Shown here piece after piece: positions 10,297-21,776 of a DNA stretch of 64,000 nucleotides. The DNA is taken from assembly GCA_019633425.1 (NCBI GenBank), contig WSUB01000088.1, positions 1-64,000 of the forward strand, read 5' to 3'. The stretch's first letter is position 1, and each line of letters starts with the position of its first letter. Both the position numbers and the translations under genes were made by a program. The notes beneath the pieces are model-generated. The model worked only from the letters and a program-made list of their open reading frames with translations, ran no database searches and was not told the DNA's origin. Origin of the DNA: Tulasnella sp. 424. Lineage: Eukaryota; Basidiomycota; Agaricomycetes; Cantharellales; Tulasnellaceae.

Positions 10297-13200
10297 TTAC
10301 ATTTCAATCCCACCATAGATGCTGCTCATGCTAACGCTAACATCCGACGTCTGGGATAGCCTAGCTTTGGCAGCGGCCTCGTTCCTCCTAATAGCAGCCT
10401 TCTTCGCGCTCAGCTGCACCGCCAGCTCAAGCTCCTTCCTCCTTCGAGTAGGTGTGCCAGCCAACGCCGCTGTCCCATGACTTCTTCTGCTATTGATGGG
10501 GCCAGGCATCGAATCCCGCGTTAAAGCTGGTAGACCTGTCACTGAAGAGCGAGCACCAGCGGCACCAGAAGACGATTCGGCGGCGGCGGCGGCAGCAGCA
10601 GCAGCTCGTTTCTCCTCCAGTTTAGCGATTATTCGGGCCCGTTCGATCTTCGGCCGCTTCCCGAGCGAACGATTCGATCCGACCGACGCGCCTGACGTGC
10701 TCGACGAGATTGTGTTAATGGTGCTGGCTGCAGACTTGGAAGGTGGCGGGACGTTAAAGTCGTCGTCTTGGTCGTCACCCATCGCCTGATCCCCATCCGC
10801 GTCGGTCTTGTCCACGGTATTCGTAATCGCACCAAGCGTCGAAGGCATCTTGAACGGTGATGGGATCCCACTCCTCATCGTGGTTTTCGGAGATGTCACT
10901 CCAGCAGCGGTGGCAACGTTGCTCGGCCGCGCTGGTGAACCTTTGAAACCAAAGTTATGGAAGCTGGGGGCAGTGGGACTCTTTACCGCCTGGTTCTCGT
11001 TCGCTAGAGGCTTGACGTTCGACTGCATCTTGGCGAGCGACGAAGCCGTGGGCATCGTCAACGTTGAAGGTTTCTTCGCTCCTGCTCCCGGAGGTGACCG
11101 CGCACGATCAAGGTCGAATCCAAAGTTGGACCCCGCGGCACTCGTTGTCGAAACCACGGCCTTCTTACCCGCTGCTGCCACCGACGAATTCCGAGCTTGG
11201 TTGGAAGCCGTCGAGGCAGTCTTGCCAGGTGCCAGAGAAGACGGCCGAGTGCGACTGTTTCCAATCGGCGACACACCACGCGCTGGTGGAACAGTGGGTC
11301 GAGCAGTGGTGATACTTCGAATCCCGATTCCAGTCGAGCTGACAGAGGATGACTTCCTCGCAGCTGCCGACGAACCACCCGAGACGATTCTTCGCTTGGG
11401 TAAACTCGTTCCCGGTTTGGGTGCAAGTCCAGGATTCGACGGTCGGGCAGTTGCGCCAGCTTGAGTTCCTGATGGTCCCGATGATGCGGCGGTGCTGGCA
11501 GGAGCGGTAGTTGGGACAGCCAGGGCAGGTGAAGTAAGCTTCTGGACCGCGGCTGCTGAGGGTGGAGGTGGGGACTTGGCTGATGCAGTTGTTTCTGCCG
11601 TAGCCTTGGCTTTCCCCTTATCAGCGGCAGCTCCTCCGCCATATCCCCAAACCCTTCCCTTCGCAGGAGCAGGCTTGGCCGTCGTCGTAGTCTTGTTTCC
11701 TCCCCACAGACTCTTGACCAACTTGGCACCAGACTTCAAGAACCCAAACTTGCCTCCAGTCTTGGCAGGCGCAGGGGCGACTTGCTTGACAGCAGCAGCC
11801 GTGCCGACGATGCTCGCTCGTCCCATACTGGCCCTGGCAGCGCTCGACCTTCTCTTCGCTTTAGCTTGGTTCAGCCTCTTCTTCTCAGCCGGTGTAGGGT
11901 TGACGACTTTAACTTGCTTCGAAGGCCGAGGAGCGGTAGGCTTGGATGACGATGCTCCACCGAAGAAACCTCCCGGCATAGCCTGATCCTCCTCTTCTTC
12001 TTCGTCCTCCGGGCTACAGATCGTAACTCTCTTCTTCCCGTCTACTCCAGTGACAACACCAACATGGGCGAAAGATTCGGCGCTCTCGTCTGCTTCCATC
12101 GGCACGTCGTCTTGAGGAGCGGAGGAACCGACGGGTGGAGGACTGAACAACCTCTTCTCGCTTGCGGCCAGTAAAGATGGTCTTGAGGCCCTCTTCCCAG
12201 CTTCGCTCGCCTTGGAGCGTCTCTTGACAGCCGCCGGGGTAGCTGAGAGCGAAGATCGAGGCTTGCCGTTCGAAGGGCGAGATACCGACTTGCGAGCTTT
12301 GGTGTTGTTCCGGCGGGCAGCGTAGTGATTTGCAATCGAGTCCATCCTAGAGAGATATTTTTACCGGTCAAGCTGTGAAACGTGGGAGAGGCGGACTTTG
12401 AGACATACTTATCGAACATCCCTTCATGTGCCTTGCCGAATCGCTCTGCACCTTTGGTAGAAGGCACAGTAGTAGTTGGGACGGTGGGTTTCTTTTCAAA
12501 GATTCCAAACCCAATGGCAGAGGACGAGTTGGGGTCGATCCCCATCCGACGGTTCATCTCCTCCATAATAGATGCTGCCATCGTGGTGTTCTGAACACCG
12601 GCCGGAACTGGAGGAGCGCTCGTTGACGCGGTCGGGTCACGGGTCGGAGAGTCTGTTTCAGCGGCCGAGAAGCTGAAGTTGCTGAAGTCAACACGAGGGA
12701 AACCAGGTGACAGGAGGTTCGCAGCCGACTGAGCAGCGGTGATTCGAGCGAATTCAGGCAGTTCGGGGTAAAGAGAGGACTTGCGCTTTTGCGAGGGATC
12801 TTCGGTGCCAAAATCTTCGTCGCACGAGCTGTCGTCGTCAAATTTCGTGGGGACCATAAATTCGTTGCCATCCGACGCGTCGTTCCTTGTTCCGCTGTCA
12901 CTGCTCCCCGCTTCTCCGACTTTGGAGACGAGATTACCGGAAGAGGATGAAGGGATTAGGCGGATGGTGCTCGAGGCTAGGGTGGGGTCCGGGCAGTAGG
13001 TGCTCGGTTGGGGTATTGGGGGTTCGGAGGAAGGGGGAGGGGAAGACCGAGCTGGGGTAGGCTCGGGCTTGGGTTCAGGATTCTGGACATCTTGGGCACT
13101 GTTCTTGGACTTGAGCGAGGAGGATGATCCAATCGTGGCAACCCGCTTGAGAGACGTGGCGAAAGCTCTGATAGATGATCCGACACTGTTATCTGTGTTC

Positions 13201-13788
13201 ATTTGAGGGTCAGAAATAGGAGCGCAACAACGCAAGCCACAATTACTCACTCTTAGCGGTTGGTTCCGTCTCACTTCCAAACTCAGCTGTTCCGGGGGTG
13301 GTCATTGAGATCATGGTCTTTCCGGTTTGCTGGGAGTTGACAGTCGGGAATAATCCCTTCGGCTCTTGGTCCTCTTCAAGGACGGACCAAGGCTCGCTTG
13401 GGCGGGTTGAGATCGTTCCGAAGACGCGTGATGGGGTCTTGGTAGTAGTCGTAATACTGGCATTGTCGTCGTCGTCTGCGTCTGTGTCGTCTGCGTCTTC
13501 GTCGTCAACGGGTGCGTCGCTTGTTGGTACGTCAAAGGCGCCAGAGTCGTGAGGAAGGTTCTTTGCGTATTCTTGAAGTCGTTGAATGAGCTCTGCGTTC
13601 TGTGGATGGGGGAGGCGGGTATCATCAGTCGGGTCTGTGGATTGGGGTACGTCGGGGGCAAAGTTTCAGCTTGAACCACCAACCTTGCCGGATGCTTTCA
13701 GTCCATGTCGTTTGCAAATCTTTATCAGCTGCGTCCGCTTGAGAGAGTGAAGGGCTGGAGAGTTGAAGAGGATTTCGTCGGACGACAT
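10297..13788 (-). CDS. SAP-domain, NuSAP-like basic protein
   Basis: Exons 13684-13788, 13251-13599, 12409-13192 and 10297-12346 join in phase to 1095 residues. Residues about 12-50 form a SAP motif (LHSLKRTQLIKICKRHGL..GKNAELIQRL), a DNA-binding helix pair, split by the first intron. Next come an acidic run (DDEDADDTDADDDDN), a long Ser/Pro/Thr-rich part, then RFGKAHEGMF and, across intron 3, KMDSIANHYAARR. The rest is strongly basic with many Ala/Lys/Ser repeats and an Ala run near the end. Animal NuSAP, a microtubule-bundling spindle protein, has the same order: SAP, an H..F..M.SI motif, then a basic tail. That suggests a mitotic spindle or chromatin role, but overall similarity is low. 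The first intron has the less common donor GTTGGT. Confidence 0.65.
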
Positions 13789-13874
13789 CTTCAGTCGTCC
13801 AGCCTGAGGAGGTGTCGCGTGTCGGAGGGGGGGAGAGAAGTTGAGGGGGGGGATTTTGGCAAGGTTCGGTTCAC

Positions 13875-14124
13875 CCGCTTTGTTTGTCATTACCCGATCC
13901 ACCCCTGCTCTGCACGTCACGTGAAGTTGTCCGCCCCAAAAACACGTGTGCGTCGTTCGCCCAACGACCACCACTGTCAACGGCCAACGATGCGAGAATG
14001 TATTAGCTGGAGACAGTGGCCAGCATTTCTCATGGAGTCGATTCCCAATTTTTTTAACGACATGACCACATATCGAGACAACATGCATGTAATTACGTGA
14101 AACGGAGAGCGGCAGTGTCATGAG
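13875..14124 (-). repeat. Copied 3' end and flank of the GH27 gene
   Basis: This stretch resembles about 17845-18247, the 3' flank of the alpha-galactosidase gene. Shared blocks include CCACCACTGTCAA, the stretch around CCAGCATTTCTCATG, and ATTACGTGAAACGGAGAGC. At 14092-14124 it contains the complement of the last codons of that gene ([10 protein letters not shown] then stop). The copy sits only about a dozen bases beyond the stop codon of the kinase-TPR gene, between it and the SAP-domain gene. It is non-functional sequence moved or copied from about 4 kb away. Confidence 0.75.
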
Positions 14125-14135
14125 GCGATTTGAAT

Positions 14136-16694
14136 TTACGAGGCAGGTGGATAGTAAGGGTTGGTGATCAACCCAAATAGCTCTAAAGACACGATCGCTT
14201 TAAAAAAATTGCTGGACAGATTGCGAAAGCAGCTCGATTGTTTCGGGTTCAACCTTGATTGGTTAGTTTGTCCATCCGTCTGACGACGCACAAGGCTGGC
14301 GGTACCGCGGTCGTGGCCGATGCGAGAAGGGATCTTGCACGCTTTCAAGAAAGCCTTATCTGTCTCTTGATACTTCGCCTGGGCGTCATAAGATTTTCCC
14401 AGACCATCCAATGCGATTCCAGCGCCATCATCGTTCTCCATGCGAGAGTGGATCTCGTGCGCCTCCATGAAAGCCTTCTCCGCCTCTTGATATCTCATTT
14501 GGGCGTGATAAGAATCTCCCAAACCATTCAGTACGTTTGCCGCACCAGCGTCGTGACCGATAAGAGAGTAGATCTCGTACGCCTCTCTGAAAGCCTTCTC
14601 CGCCTCTTGATACATTGACTGGGCGACATAGGATTTTCCCAGACCATCCAAGACGTTTGCGGCATCAAGGTCGTTCCCGATGCGAGACTGGATCTTGTGC
14701 GCCTCCATCAGAGCCTTCTCCGCCTCTTGATACTTCAACTGGGTGCTATAAGAGTTTCCCAGACTATGTAACGCGCTTGCGGCACCAAAGTCGTTCCCGA
14801 TGCGCAAGTGGATCCCATGCGCCTCCATGAAAGCCTTCTCCGCCTCCGAATTCTTCGACTGAGCGCCAAAGGTATTACCCAGGTTCACCAACGCATTTGC
14901 GGCACCGAGGTCATCGCCGATACGAGAGTGGATCTCGTGCGCCTCCGTTAAGGCTTTCTCCGCCTCTTGATACCTCGATTGAGCATGGTAGATCAATCCT
15001 AGACCGCGTAGCGCACCCGCCACACCCGAATAACTGCCGATGCGAGAGTGAATCTCATGCGCCTCCCTCAACGCTTGCTCCCCCTCTTCATGCCTCAGCT
15101 GAGCATGGTACATCGATCCGAGACCGTGTAACGCATTTGCCTTGATCATGTCGTCTTTCGTTTGAGTAGCAATTTCGATGGCAGACTGGTAATGGTACTC
15201 GGCCATAATGTTTTCACTCTGAAGGCGATACATGGTGCCTAGCTCCTGCAACAATGCGGCGGACCGTACCTTCGGACTGCCAACGGTATGGAGCGAAAGT
15301 GTCGTGGATCGCTGGAAGACGCGTAATTTAATCCCCGGTGAGGTAGTTCTCCAGCCAAGCACTCACAAACCAGCGAGTCTTTCGTCGAAAAGTCGAGACA
15401 TCTACCCTCTCGACTGGATTTGAGATCCAACAGTCTGACATCAGACTGCACAGCGGGAGAATTTGTGACAGTTCAGCTTCCTCCCGAATAGCTGGCAATT
15501 TCCCCTTCATAACGTGTGATATGATGACTCCTTGAAAATTTAGTCCATCGAAGGGTATTCTGCCCGTGAAGATCTAAGCGTGTTAGCACTGTAAGCAAGG
15601 GACGGTGAAAATTCTCGGGGTCAATATCGCACTCACCTCCCAGCAGATCCAACCGATGGCCCACATATCGCTGGGTAAACCTTGCGCCCCGTCGTTTAGC
15701 ACCTCAGGGGCAGTCCATCGGAGGGAAAACGCGGGACCCGTTAAAGTAAGCTCCAATGTCGAAGGATTCAACTCGATTTTTGGGGATGCAGATCCTCGAG
15801 CCATGTCGTTGCTTGTTGGTTGGTGAAGTACGTCGGGTGGACTGTTCCTTGTCGCCGTCCCGACGTTTGGCATAGTTCGGGCCGATCCAAAGTCCGTAAT
15901 CACCGCATGCAGGTGGTGCGATGAATGAACTAGAATGTTTAGCTGGAAGGCCAACCAATTAATCCACAGCATTGCGAACAGTAGCTTAACAGACTCACCG
16001 ACTTCAGATCACCGTGGCAGATTGGAGGTTGTCTCGTGTGCAAGTACTCCACACCAGCGATAACATCGCGTAGCTAAGCCAACAATAATTTGTCCAGATA
16101 ATTCAAGGATAGCGTAAATCGAAGCGGCTCACCAAGTAGACACGCTCAGGAATATCCCACTCGCCTGACTGCAGAAATTCTCGCATGTTTCCGTTCGCTT
16201 CCCAAGGCATAATGATCCAAGCGTCACCCTTCTTCTCGTCCTCAACGAAACCGACGAATTCGACAATGTTTGGGTGAGACAGGCTCGCCATTATTCTGAC
16301 CTCATTGACGAAGGACTGACAAGAGGTAATCAGAACCTAGAATGCGATGCATGAAGAAAACGATACCTTGAAAAACTTCGCCGACGATTTGGCATCCTTC
16401 AGATTCCAATCGAGCTTCTTTATTGCCAAGAGTTTTTCAGGGTCCCAATCCGGGATTTGTTCAGGCAGAACTATCGTTCCAACACTAATGGTGCCTTGCC
16501 CGCCTCTTGCGCGCGGTTCGGTTTCTGTGGTTTTGATCGTCTTGGGGTCGATTCTGCGGTCGGACATTCTGTCAAGAATCTCCCTCTTCAAAGGGCAATT
16601 TCAGTGCCGTTTTTTAGGCTTGCGCATGAGTAGGACCTACAGCCTTGCATTGGCTCTGACAACTCGTGTGCTGCGCAGGCTGATCGTCTGCCAT
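14136..16694 (-). CDS. Protein kinase fused to TPR repeats (gene A)
   Basis: Exons 16641-16694, 16367-16585, 16133-16315, 15999-16073, 15637-15942, 15367-15573 and 14136-15311 join in phase 0 to 739 residues. The kinase half shows a glycine loop (ARGGQGTISVG, about 44-54), LLAIKK with the ATP lysine at about 74, HGDLKS..N (172-179), DFG (194-196) and RWTAPEVL. All key residues are present, and the motif style is that of TKL-like fungal kinases. One exon then carries about nine 40-residue tetratricopeptide repeats (pattern LG..Y..Q..Y.EAEKAF.EAHEI.SRIG), a protein-interaction solenoid like that of kinesin light chains. A signalling or NLR-like sensor role is inference only. Gene B at 24783 has the same plan and identical sizes for several exons. 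Confidence 0.8.
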
Positions 16695-17844
16695 GCTCAA
16701 CTAAATCGAATGCGTTAAAGGGATTAAGGAGATATCGAGACGATACAGCTCAAGGCTACTGTGAAAACTCGTGGTGAACGAGAGGAGAAGCGAGGGATTC
16801 TCGAGGGGTGGGTGGACTGTGTGGACCCAAAAGTGAGCACATTGGGTCCATTTGAAAGATAAGCATTCGACCTACCAACAGCTCTCGTGTTTCCGGTTAA
16901 CCTCACCATTACGTGCTTCTATTGCTCGTCGTTGCGGCACCTCAACGGTGTGGATGTCTTGCGGAATCCCTAGAAGAACGTTCAATGTGAGGGGGTTCGG
17001 TTGCTGCGGCAATGCACTTTCCTATAGTGGTAGAACTCGTTACCCACGGCAGAAGAAAATTGTTCCGTATCGAGAAGTCACTTCACGGCTTCTTGGCTCC
17101 AGCGGTGCCCCGGATTGTGAAGGTGGAAGGGGGCTCAAAGGTGCATCCGGCGTTTAGTGGGGATCACCGCTTTGCTCCTCCAGAAGAGCCTCATTTCCTG
17201 CAGACCGACGCGGCAAATCCTCAATTTATCTCGGTCAAGACTTCTTCTCCGGAAAGCCTGTGACTTTTTACTCAAACAACGTGTCTAATATCTTGTCCTT
17301 GTCCCACGAATAAGATCGATATTTCTAGACAGAACGGAGCATCAAGTACCCCCCGCAAAGACCAAACCGGTATAGCTCACCCATGGGATACCTGTGTGAC
17401 CAAGACAATTTCAAGTTATTTCAAAGGGCGAAGCTCATTACTGAGGGCTTTCTTTGCTGCGGCAGGCCGACCACGTCGACGGCACACGCACCACGATGTC
17501 TACTTTTGGATCCGGGAAAGCATTCCTCCTTCAATAGACCTTGACAAACACGTCGGATAAAAGGTACACAGAAAGGGGATGGTGTGTGTATGTCACATGC
17601 GCTGAGAATTTTGCATGGTGAAGGCAGTGTGTCCCCGCGAAACCGGACAAGACATCCTGAGGAGAACGGACCTTCCGCTGTAGCTTACTCTTGCTGATTC
17701 CAATCCCAACCAACAAATAAGCCAAACCTTTAATCGCCCTAGTACCCCGCGTCATCTCATCAACTTGAAGCTATTCAGGGGATCCTGCTGTATTGGCCAT
17801 CGCAGGAAATAGTGTTGCCGCGGGGTTGCTTCGATTGCTTTTTT
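16695..17844. other. Intergenic region, no supported gene
   Basis: About 1.15 kb upstream of kinase-TPR gene A. A plus-strand frame at about 17012-17263 (ending FISVKTSSPESL) and a minus-strand frame at 17531-17755 are open but have no recognisable domain, no partner exons and no codon pattern that stands out. I see nothing else. Confidence 0.4.
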
Positions 17845-18215
17845 TGTCCGCTTCGTTTGTCATACGCGGCAACACTAGTACTAGCAGGAAACACCGTTTA
17901 ATTTGTCGATCCGCGGCAAGCCGAACCCCAACGTTGGTCCAGCAAACGAGGTCCCGGCGAAGCGTTAGGTATGAACACATCTTAGAAGAGGGCTTAAAGA
18001 AACAAGCTGATTTACCCTGATTAGACTGTTCAAAGAGGACTAGTGTTTGCCACCGACCACCACTGTCAACCGAAATTCTATTAGCTGGGGACAGCGGCCA
18101 GCATTTCTCATGTAGTCGATTGTCAATTGGACACGCAAAACGACACGCGACGAAGATACACGCAAAGATGAAGACCCAATTTTTTGACCACATGACCACA
18201 TCTGATACAACATAA
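17845..18215. repeat. GH27 3' flank, source of the copied segment
   Basis: The downstream flank of the alpha-galactosidase gene. It shares blocks with 13875-14124 in the same order and orientation. This copy has an extra insertion of about 50 bases (around 18125-18172) between the shared blocks. As the coding end is intact here, this is the likely source. Confidence 0.7.
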
Positions 18216-20827
18216 TTACGTGAAACGGAGAGCAGCAGTGTCATGAGAGGCAACAGTCGCAGTGTAGCTGCCGGAGTATGTGCCGATGTCCGTTCCCGTC
18301 CACTATAAAAAGATATCATCAGCTCCTACGCCCACGATTTCGTCCTCTTCTGGCATCGCTCACCATGTCGTGAACCTTCCAACTCGTCTTGCTCTGAAGC
18401 TCAGGAACAGCAGAGAATGTAACAGTCTATTACGTCCCGAGTTGCTATCAGCAAATGATTTTGTCGGAGAGAGCAGAAGGGGGAACCTACCATACTGCCA
18501 GATGTGCTGTTGTAGTTGATCAAGAAGACATGTGCACCCGCCGTGGACGTGCCAGAGAAGTAAGCGGGCGATGATGCAGAGATGTATGGTTTAGCAGCGG
18601 CTCCGTAGGTCGTGTCCTGGCTGAAGGCGAGGAGCTCCTTGTTCTTGATGATCGCCAGTTGGTCCGTGCTCAGAAGAGAGAGCTGTTAACAGGACACTGT
18701 AAGCGGTTGAGTCTCCTCGCGGGTGAAAATGCCACATACGTCAGTTCCAAGGAGAATGGGACTCTTGAGGAAGCACCATGCCGCGAAGTGGGTACGTTGC
18801 TCCGTGAGGGTCAAGGCACCTATGTCGACATATCACCATCAGTCTCTTGAAGTAGAACGAAACCCATTCGAAACGCACCATTTCCAATTTCCATCATATC
18901 CATGTCACCATGGGCATAGAAGTCAACATAATTGATATAGTACACCGCTTGCTGGATGATGGTTGTAATGTAACTCCATGAAGCACTCGAGTCTCCCGAA
19001 AGTCGCCACATGTGACCCTACAGAGAAATCGACGCTTTCAGCTCCCTGATAACGTTTCGAAATGCAACGAACTACTCACGACACGACCACCCCATGTCCT
19101 TTCAGCGTCTCTGTGTTAGCATCCTGCGAAATTATCACCTGAACAAATAGTTGGCTCACCAGACCTGAGGAAGAACGGGTCAATATCCTGAGTAGAGTAG
19201 GAAAGCAAAGGCCACTCACGTTAGCGTTGCCCCAGTTGCAGATACTGTAGACGACTGGTCGAGAGATCGTGTTGAGAGCGTCTCTGTATAAGGCTGCTTC
19301 AGAAAAGCTCGGCAGGACCGGCATGCAAAACCGTTCGCTCACGTCAAGCGCCTGTATCGCAACGCGCTATTCGAATTGCTAGAGAGGCAAGGCCAGGTGT
19401 AAGCTCAGACGATCTGCAAATTGTGGCCCGGTTACACTTACTACCAGTCGTAGTCGGTTGGGATATTCTGCGAGGAGAAGTAGAGGTACGTTAACCACAA
19501 GAGAACATGCTTTCGTAACCGCCGGATTACTTACATAGCTGTCTGTCCAGTTGCTAGGAACATTGCAGTTATCATATTTGACCAAGTCAACGCCCCAGTC
19601 ATTCCAAGTCTGTGCATCGATGGTTTCGTAGTAAAGCGATCCGGGGAACCTGAAGGTCCAGTCCCCCAGGTTAGCCTCTCCTCATTTACGATAGGATGAA
19701 CCAAAATCCGCTTACCCAGCACAGGTAGTCAGACCAGCATCACTGTGATTCCAGAGTCAAGTCAGAACTACTCCTCGCGTCGGGGTCAAGACTCCCAAAC
19801 GTACCTGTAAATACCGAACTTCAGGCCCAGAGCGTGCACAGCATCAGCGACGTATTTGATTCCATTCGGGAACTTGTTCGAGTCAGGCTTGACTCTTTGA
19901 GTCGTGGGGTCACGGCCTGTAATATTGCTCCAGGTGTCCTAAAGCATGTCGGCATTAGCAAAACGACCGAGCCGGGTGGAGGTGGAGAGACATACATCGA
20001 TAGCCACGTAGGTGTAACCCAGATCCTTCAACCCTAGAGAAGATATGTTATTCGCTGCAGCGATGATTTTGGCTTCGTTGATGTCTAAAGAAAAATTGAA
20101 GGCTTAGTTACGAAGAAACGGGAAGTGATGGCATCTTTGACTTACTTCCCCCGAAAGCGTTCCAGCTGTTCCAGCCAAGAACGGGTGTCTTCGCGACCAG
20201 CTTGCTAGGTCCAGAGCCACTTTTGGGGAAGTATTTATACCAGATCGTATGCAGATTCTAGATGAGGTTGTCAAACCTGATAGTGGGACTAGCAGAAGAG
20301 GTGGTCGACGTCGACGTCTTCGAGGTAGTGGTCGTTGTCGTCGTAGTCGACGACTTCGACGTGGTTGTTGTTGATGAGGACTTGCTTGAGGTCGAGCTGG
20401 TAGTTGAGCTAGTCTTAGAGGAAGACGAAGTTGTAGAAGTCTTTGAAGTGGTGCTGCTCGTTGTCCCAGTCGTGGTGACTTGTAGACTGGGATGTCGTAT
20501 GGTCTTAGCTTTCCCCCCACTATGCGAGCATGATTAACTCCTACCATTGAGAGTAAAAATCGTTTTGGTAGACGCAAGTCCATCTAGTCCACGCGTGTTT
20601 AGAGAGTGTCCGACGTCCATCCCTCGCTTGAGCTCACCCAGCAATGCACGTCGTTGCTCCCGTCCAAGTCTGTCCACCTGCAAACCGCCCCGTTAACCTT
20701 ATTCTATTCATTCGAGAAGCGAGGAGCAATGCATACCGCATTGGCCATAAGCACCAGACTGTGCGTTGACCGCAGCTGCAAGGAGCAAAAGAGGAGCGAG
20801 AGATCCTACCAGGGAAGAGGGAGCCAT
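18216..20827 (-). CDS. Secreted alpha-galactosidase, CBM1 plus GH27
   Basis: Nineteen exons join in phase to 509 residues: 20737-20827, 20638-20677, 20545-20583, 20277-20486, 20146-20219, 19996-20084, 19805-19938, 19716-19742, 19535-19649, 19442-19467, 19343-19378, 19220-19283, 19160-19164, 19080-19098, 18879-19017, 18740-18819, 18491-18682, 18364-18426 and 18216-18302. A signal peptide (1-22) leads into a fungal cellulose-binding CBM1 with cysteines at 30, 41, 47 and 57 (exact 10-5-9 spacing), then a Ser/Thr/Lys-rich linker to about 130. The GH27 barrel follows: [32 protein letters not shown] (nucleophile Asp about 261), CNWG, and DMDMMEIGN. The end [15 protein letters not shown] is the usual C-terminal beta domain. 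It should release alpha-galactose from galactomannan or raffinose sugars outside the cell. One exon has only 5 bases. Confidence 0.88.
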
Positions 20828-21776
20828 GTCACTACGAGTATCGTGTCGTCGTGCAATAGGGAAACCTGGCGTTCGTCTTTTTCATATTTTAGGACTTTGA
20901 AGCGGCCGAGGTCGCAGCACGAAGAGACAGTTTCGAGAGAGAGGGGAAGCTACGGGATTGGGTAGAGAAGACTTCGGACTCTTGAGGAGCTTTGTCGGCT
21001 CGGCGATGTAGCCTATTGGGAGAGCCGATTGGATATTGACAGGTCTTCGCTAATCCACGGCGGCCCGCTTGAGCTTAACGAGTCCTTCTAGGCGAGGTTA
21101 TCACGATGTAGGTCCTGTGGATGCGGGGTACTGGGTTGTTTTTAAGCCCGGTCCTTTCGCACCAGCCAAATTCACCCTTTCCCTGGACAGGAAAATGCTC
21201 ATCTTTTCCGAGTTGAGAAGCTTTCCTCCCGACAGTGTTCAAAGAGATATCTAGGCAACTCTAAATTGGGTGTGTTCCTGATAGTTGGTGGATTGGAGGG
21301 GGGCATCTATCCTCCCCCAACCGGATGACCGCGGCGACAAGTCGGAAGGCAAGGAGGGAAAGCCGGTGTACGCGGTATTACAGTCCAACTTCCAACTTTC
21401 GATCCAGATCTAGAAGCCTGCACTTGATTCTCGTGAAAAGAGGTCCCCTTCTTCGGTCTCGATCATTCTTAGTACAATTGCAAGTCCCGAATTCGAGAGG
21501 TGGGTTATGATCGCTGCAGGTAAAGGCCGAGCCCACCAGTGTGCCATCGAGCCTCCCCGAGAGGACTCGACGCTCCACCTTATACGATGACAAGCGCATG
21601 CCAAAGTCCGTAAGTTCGAATTGCTGCAATCTTGGTGCGGGTGATGGTCGACACTGGCATGCAATGGCCATTGCAAGGACAAACACATCGCGGTTCTGGT
21701 CCACATTGCAACGTTTATACCACCACCGCTACTACGAACCGCAGGACCAAAGCTGACGAGCGCTTCGTCCTAACTT
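20828..21776. promoter_or_regulatory. Divergent promoter region of GH27 and UbiA genes
   Basis: About 950 bases separate two genes transcribed away from each other, so both promoters must lie here. Short frames on both strands (for example 21378-21706) show no family resemblance. I saw no convincing TATA box. Confidence 0.4.

Noticed and set aside
10808..11986. Long plus-strand frames opposite the SAP-domain gene
   Set aside because: GC- and Ala-rich composition of the real exon keeps the opposite frames open; no family match and no splice logic.
13666..14121. 151-codon minus-strand frame between the kinase and SAP genes
   Set aside because: It runs through the copied GH27 3' end in the wrong frame and into exon 1 of the SAP gene.
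14259..15145. Plus-strand frames opposite the TPR exon of kinase gene A
   Set aside because: They follow the repeat period of the TPR coding strand and have no independent domain; they are antisense shadows.
20262..20537. Val/Asp/Glu-rich plus-strand frame
   Set aside because: It is the reverse of the Ser/Thr/Lys-rich linker of the GH27 protein.
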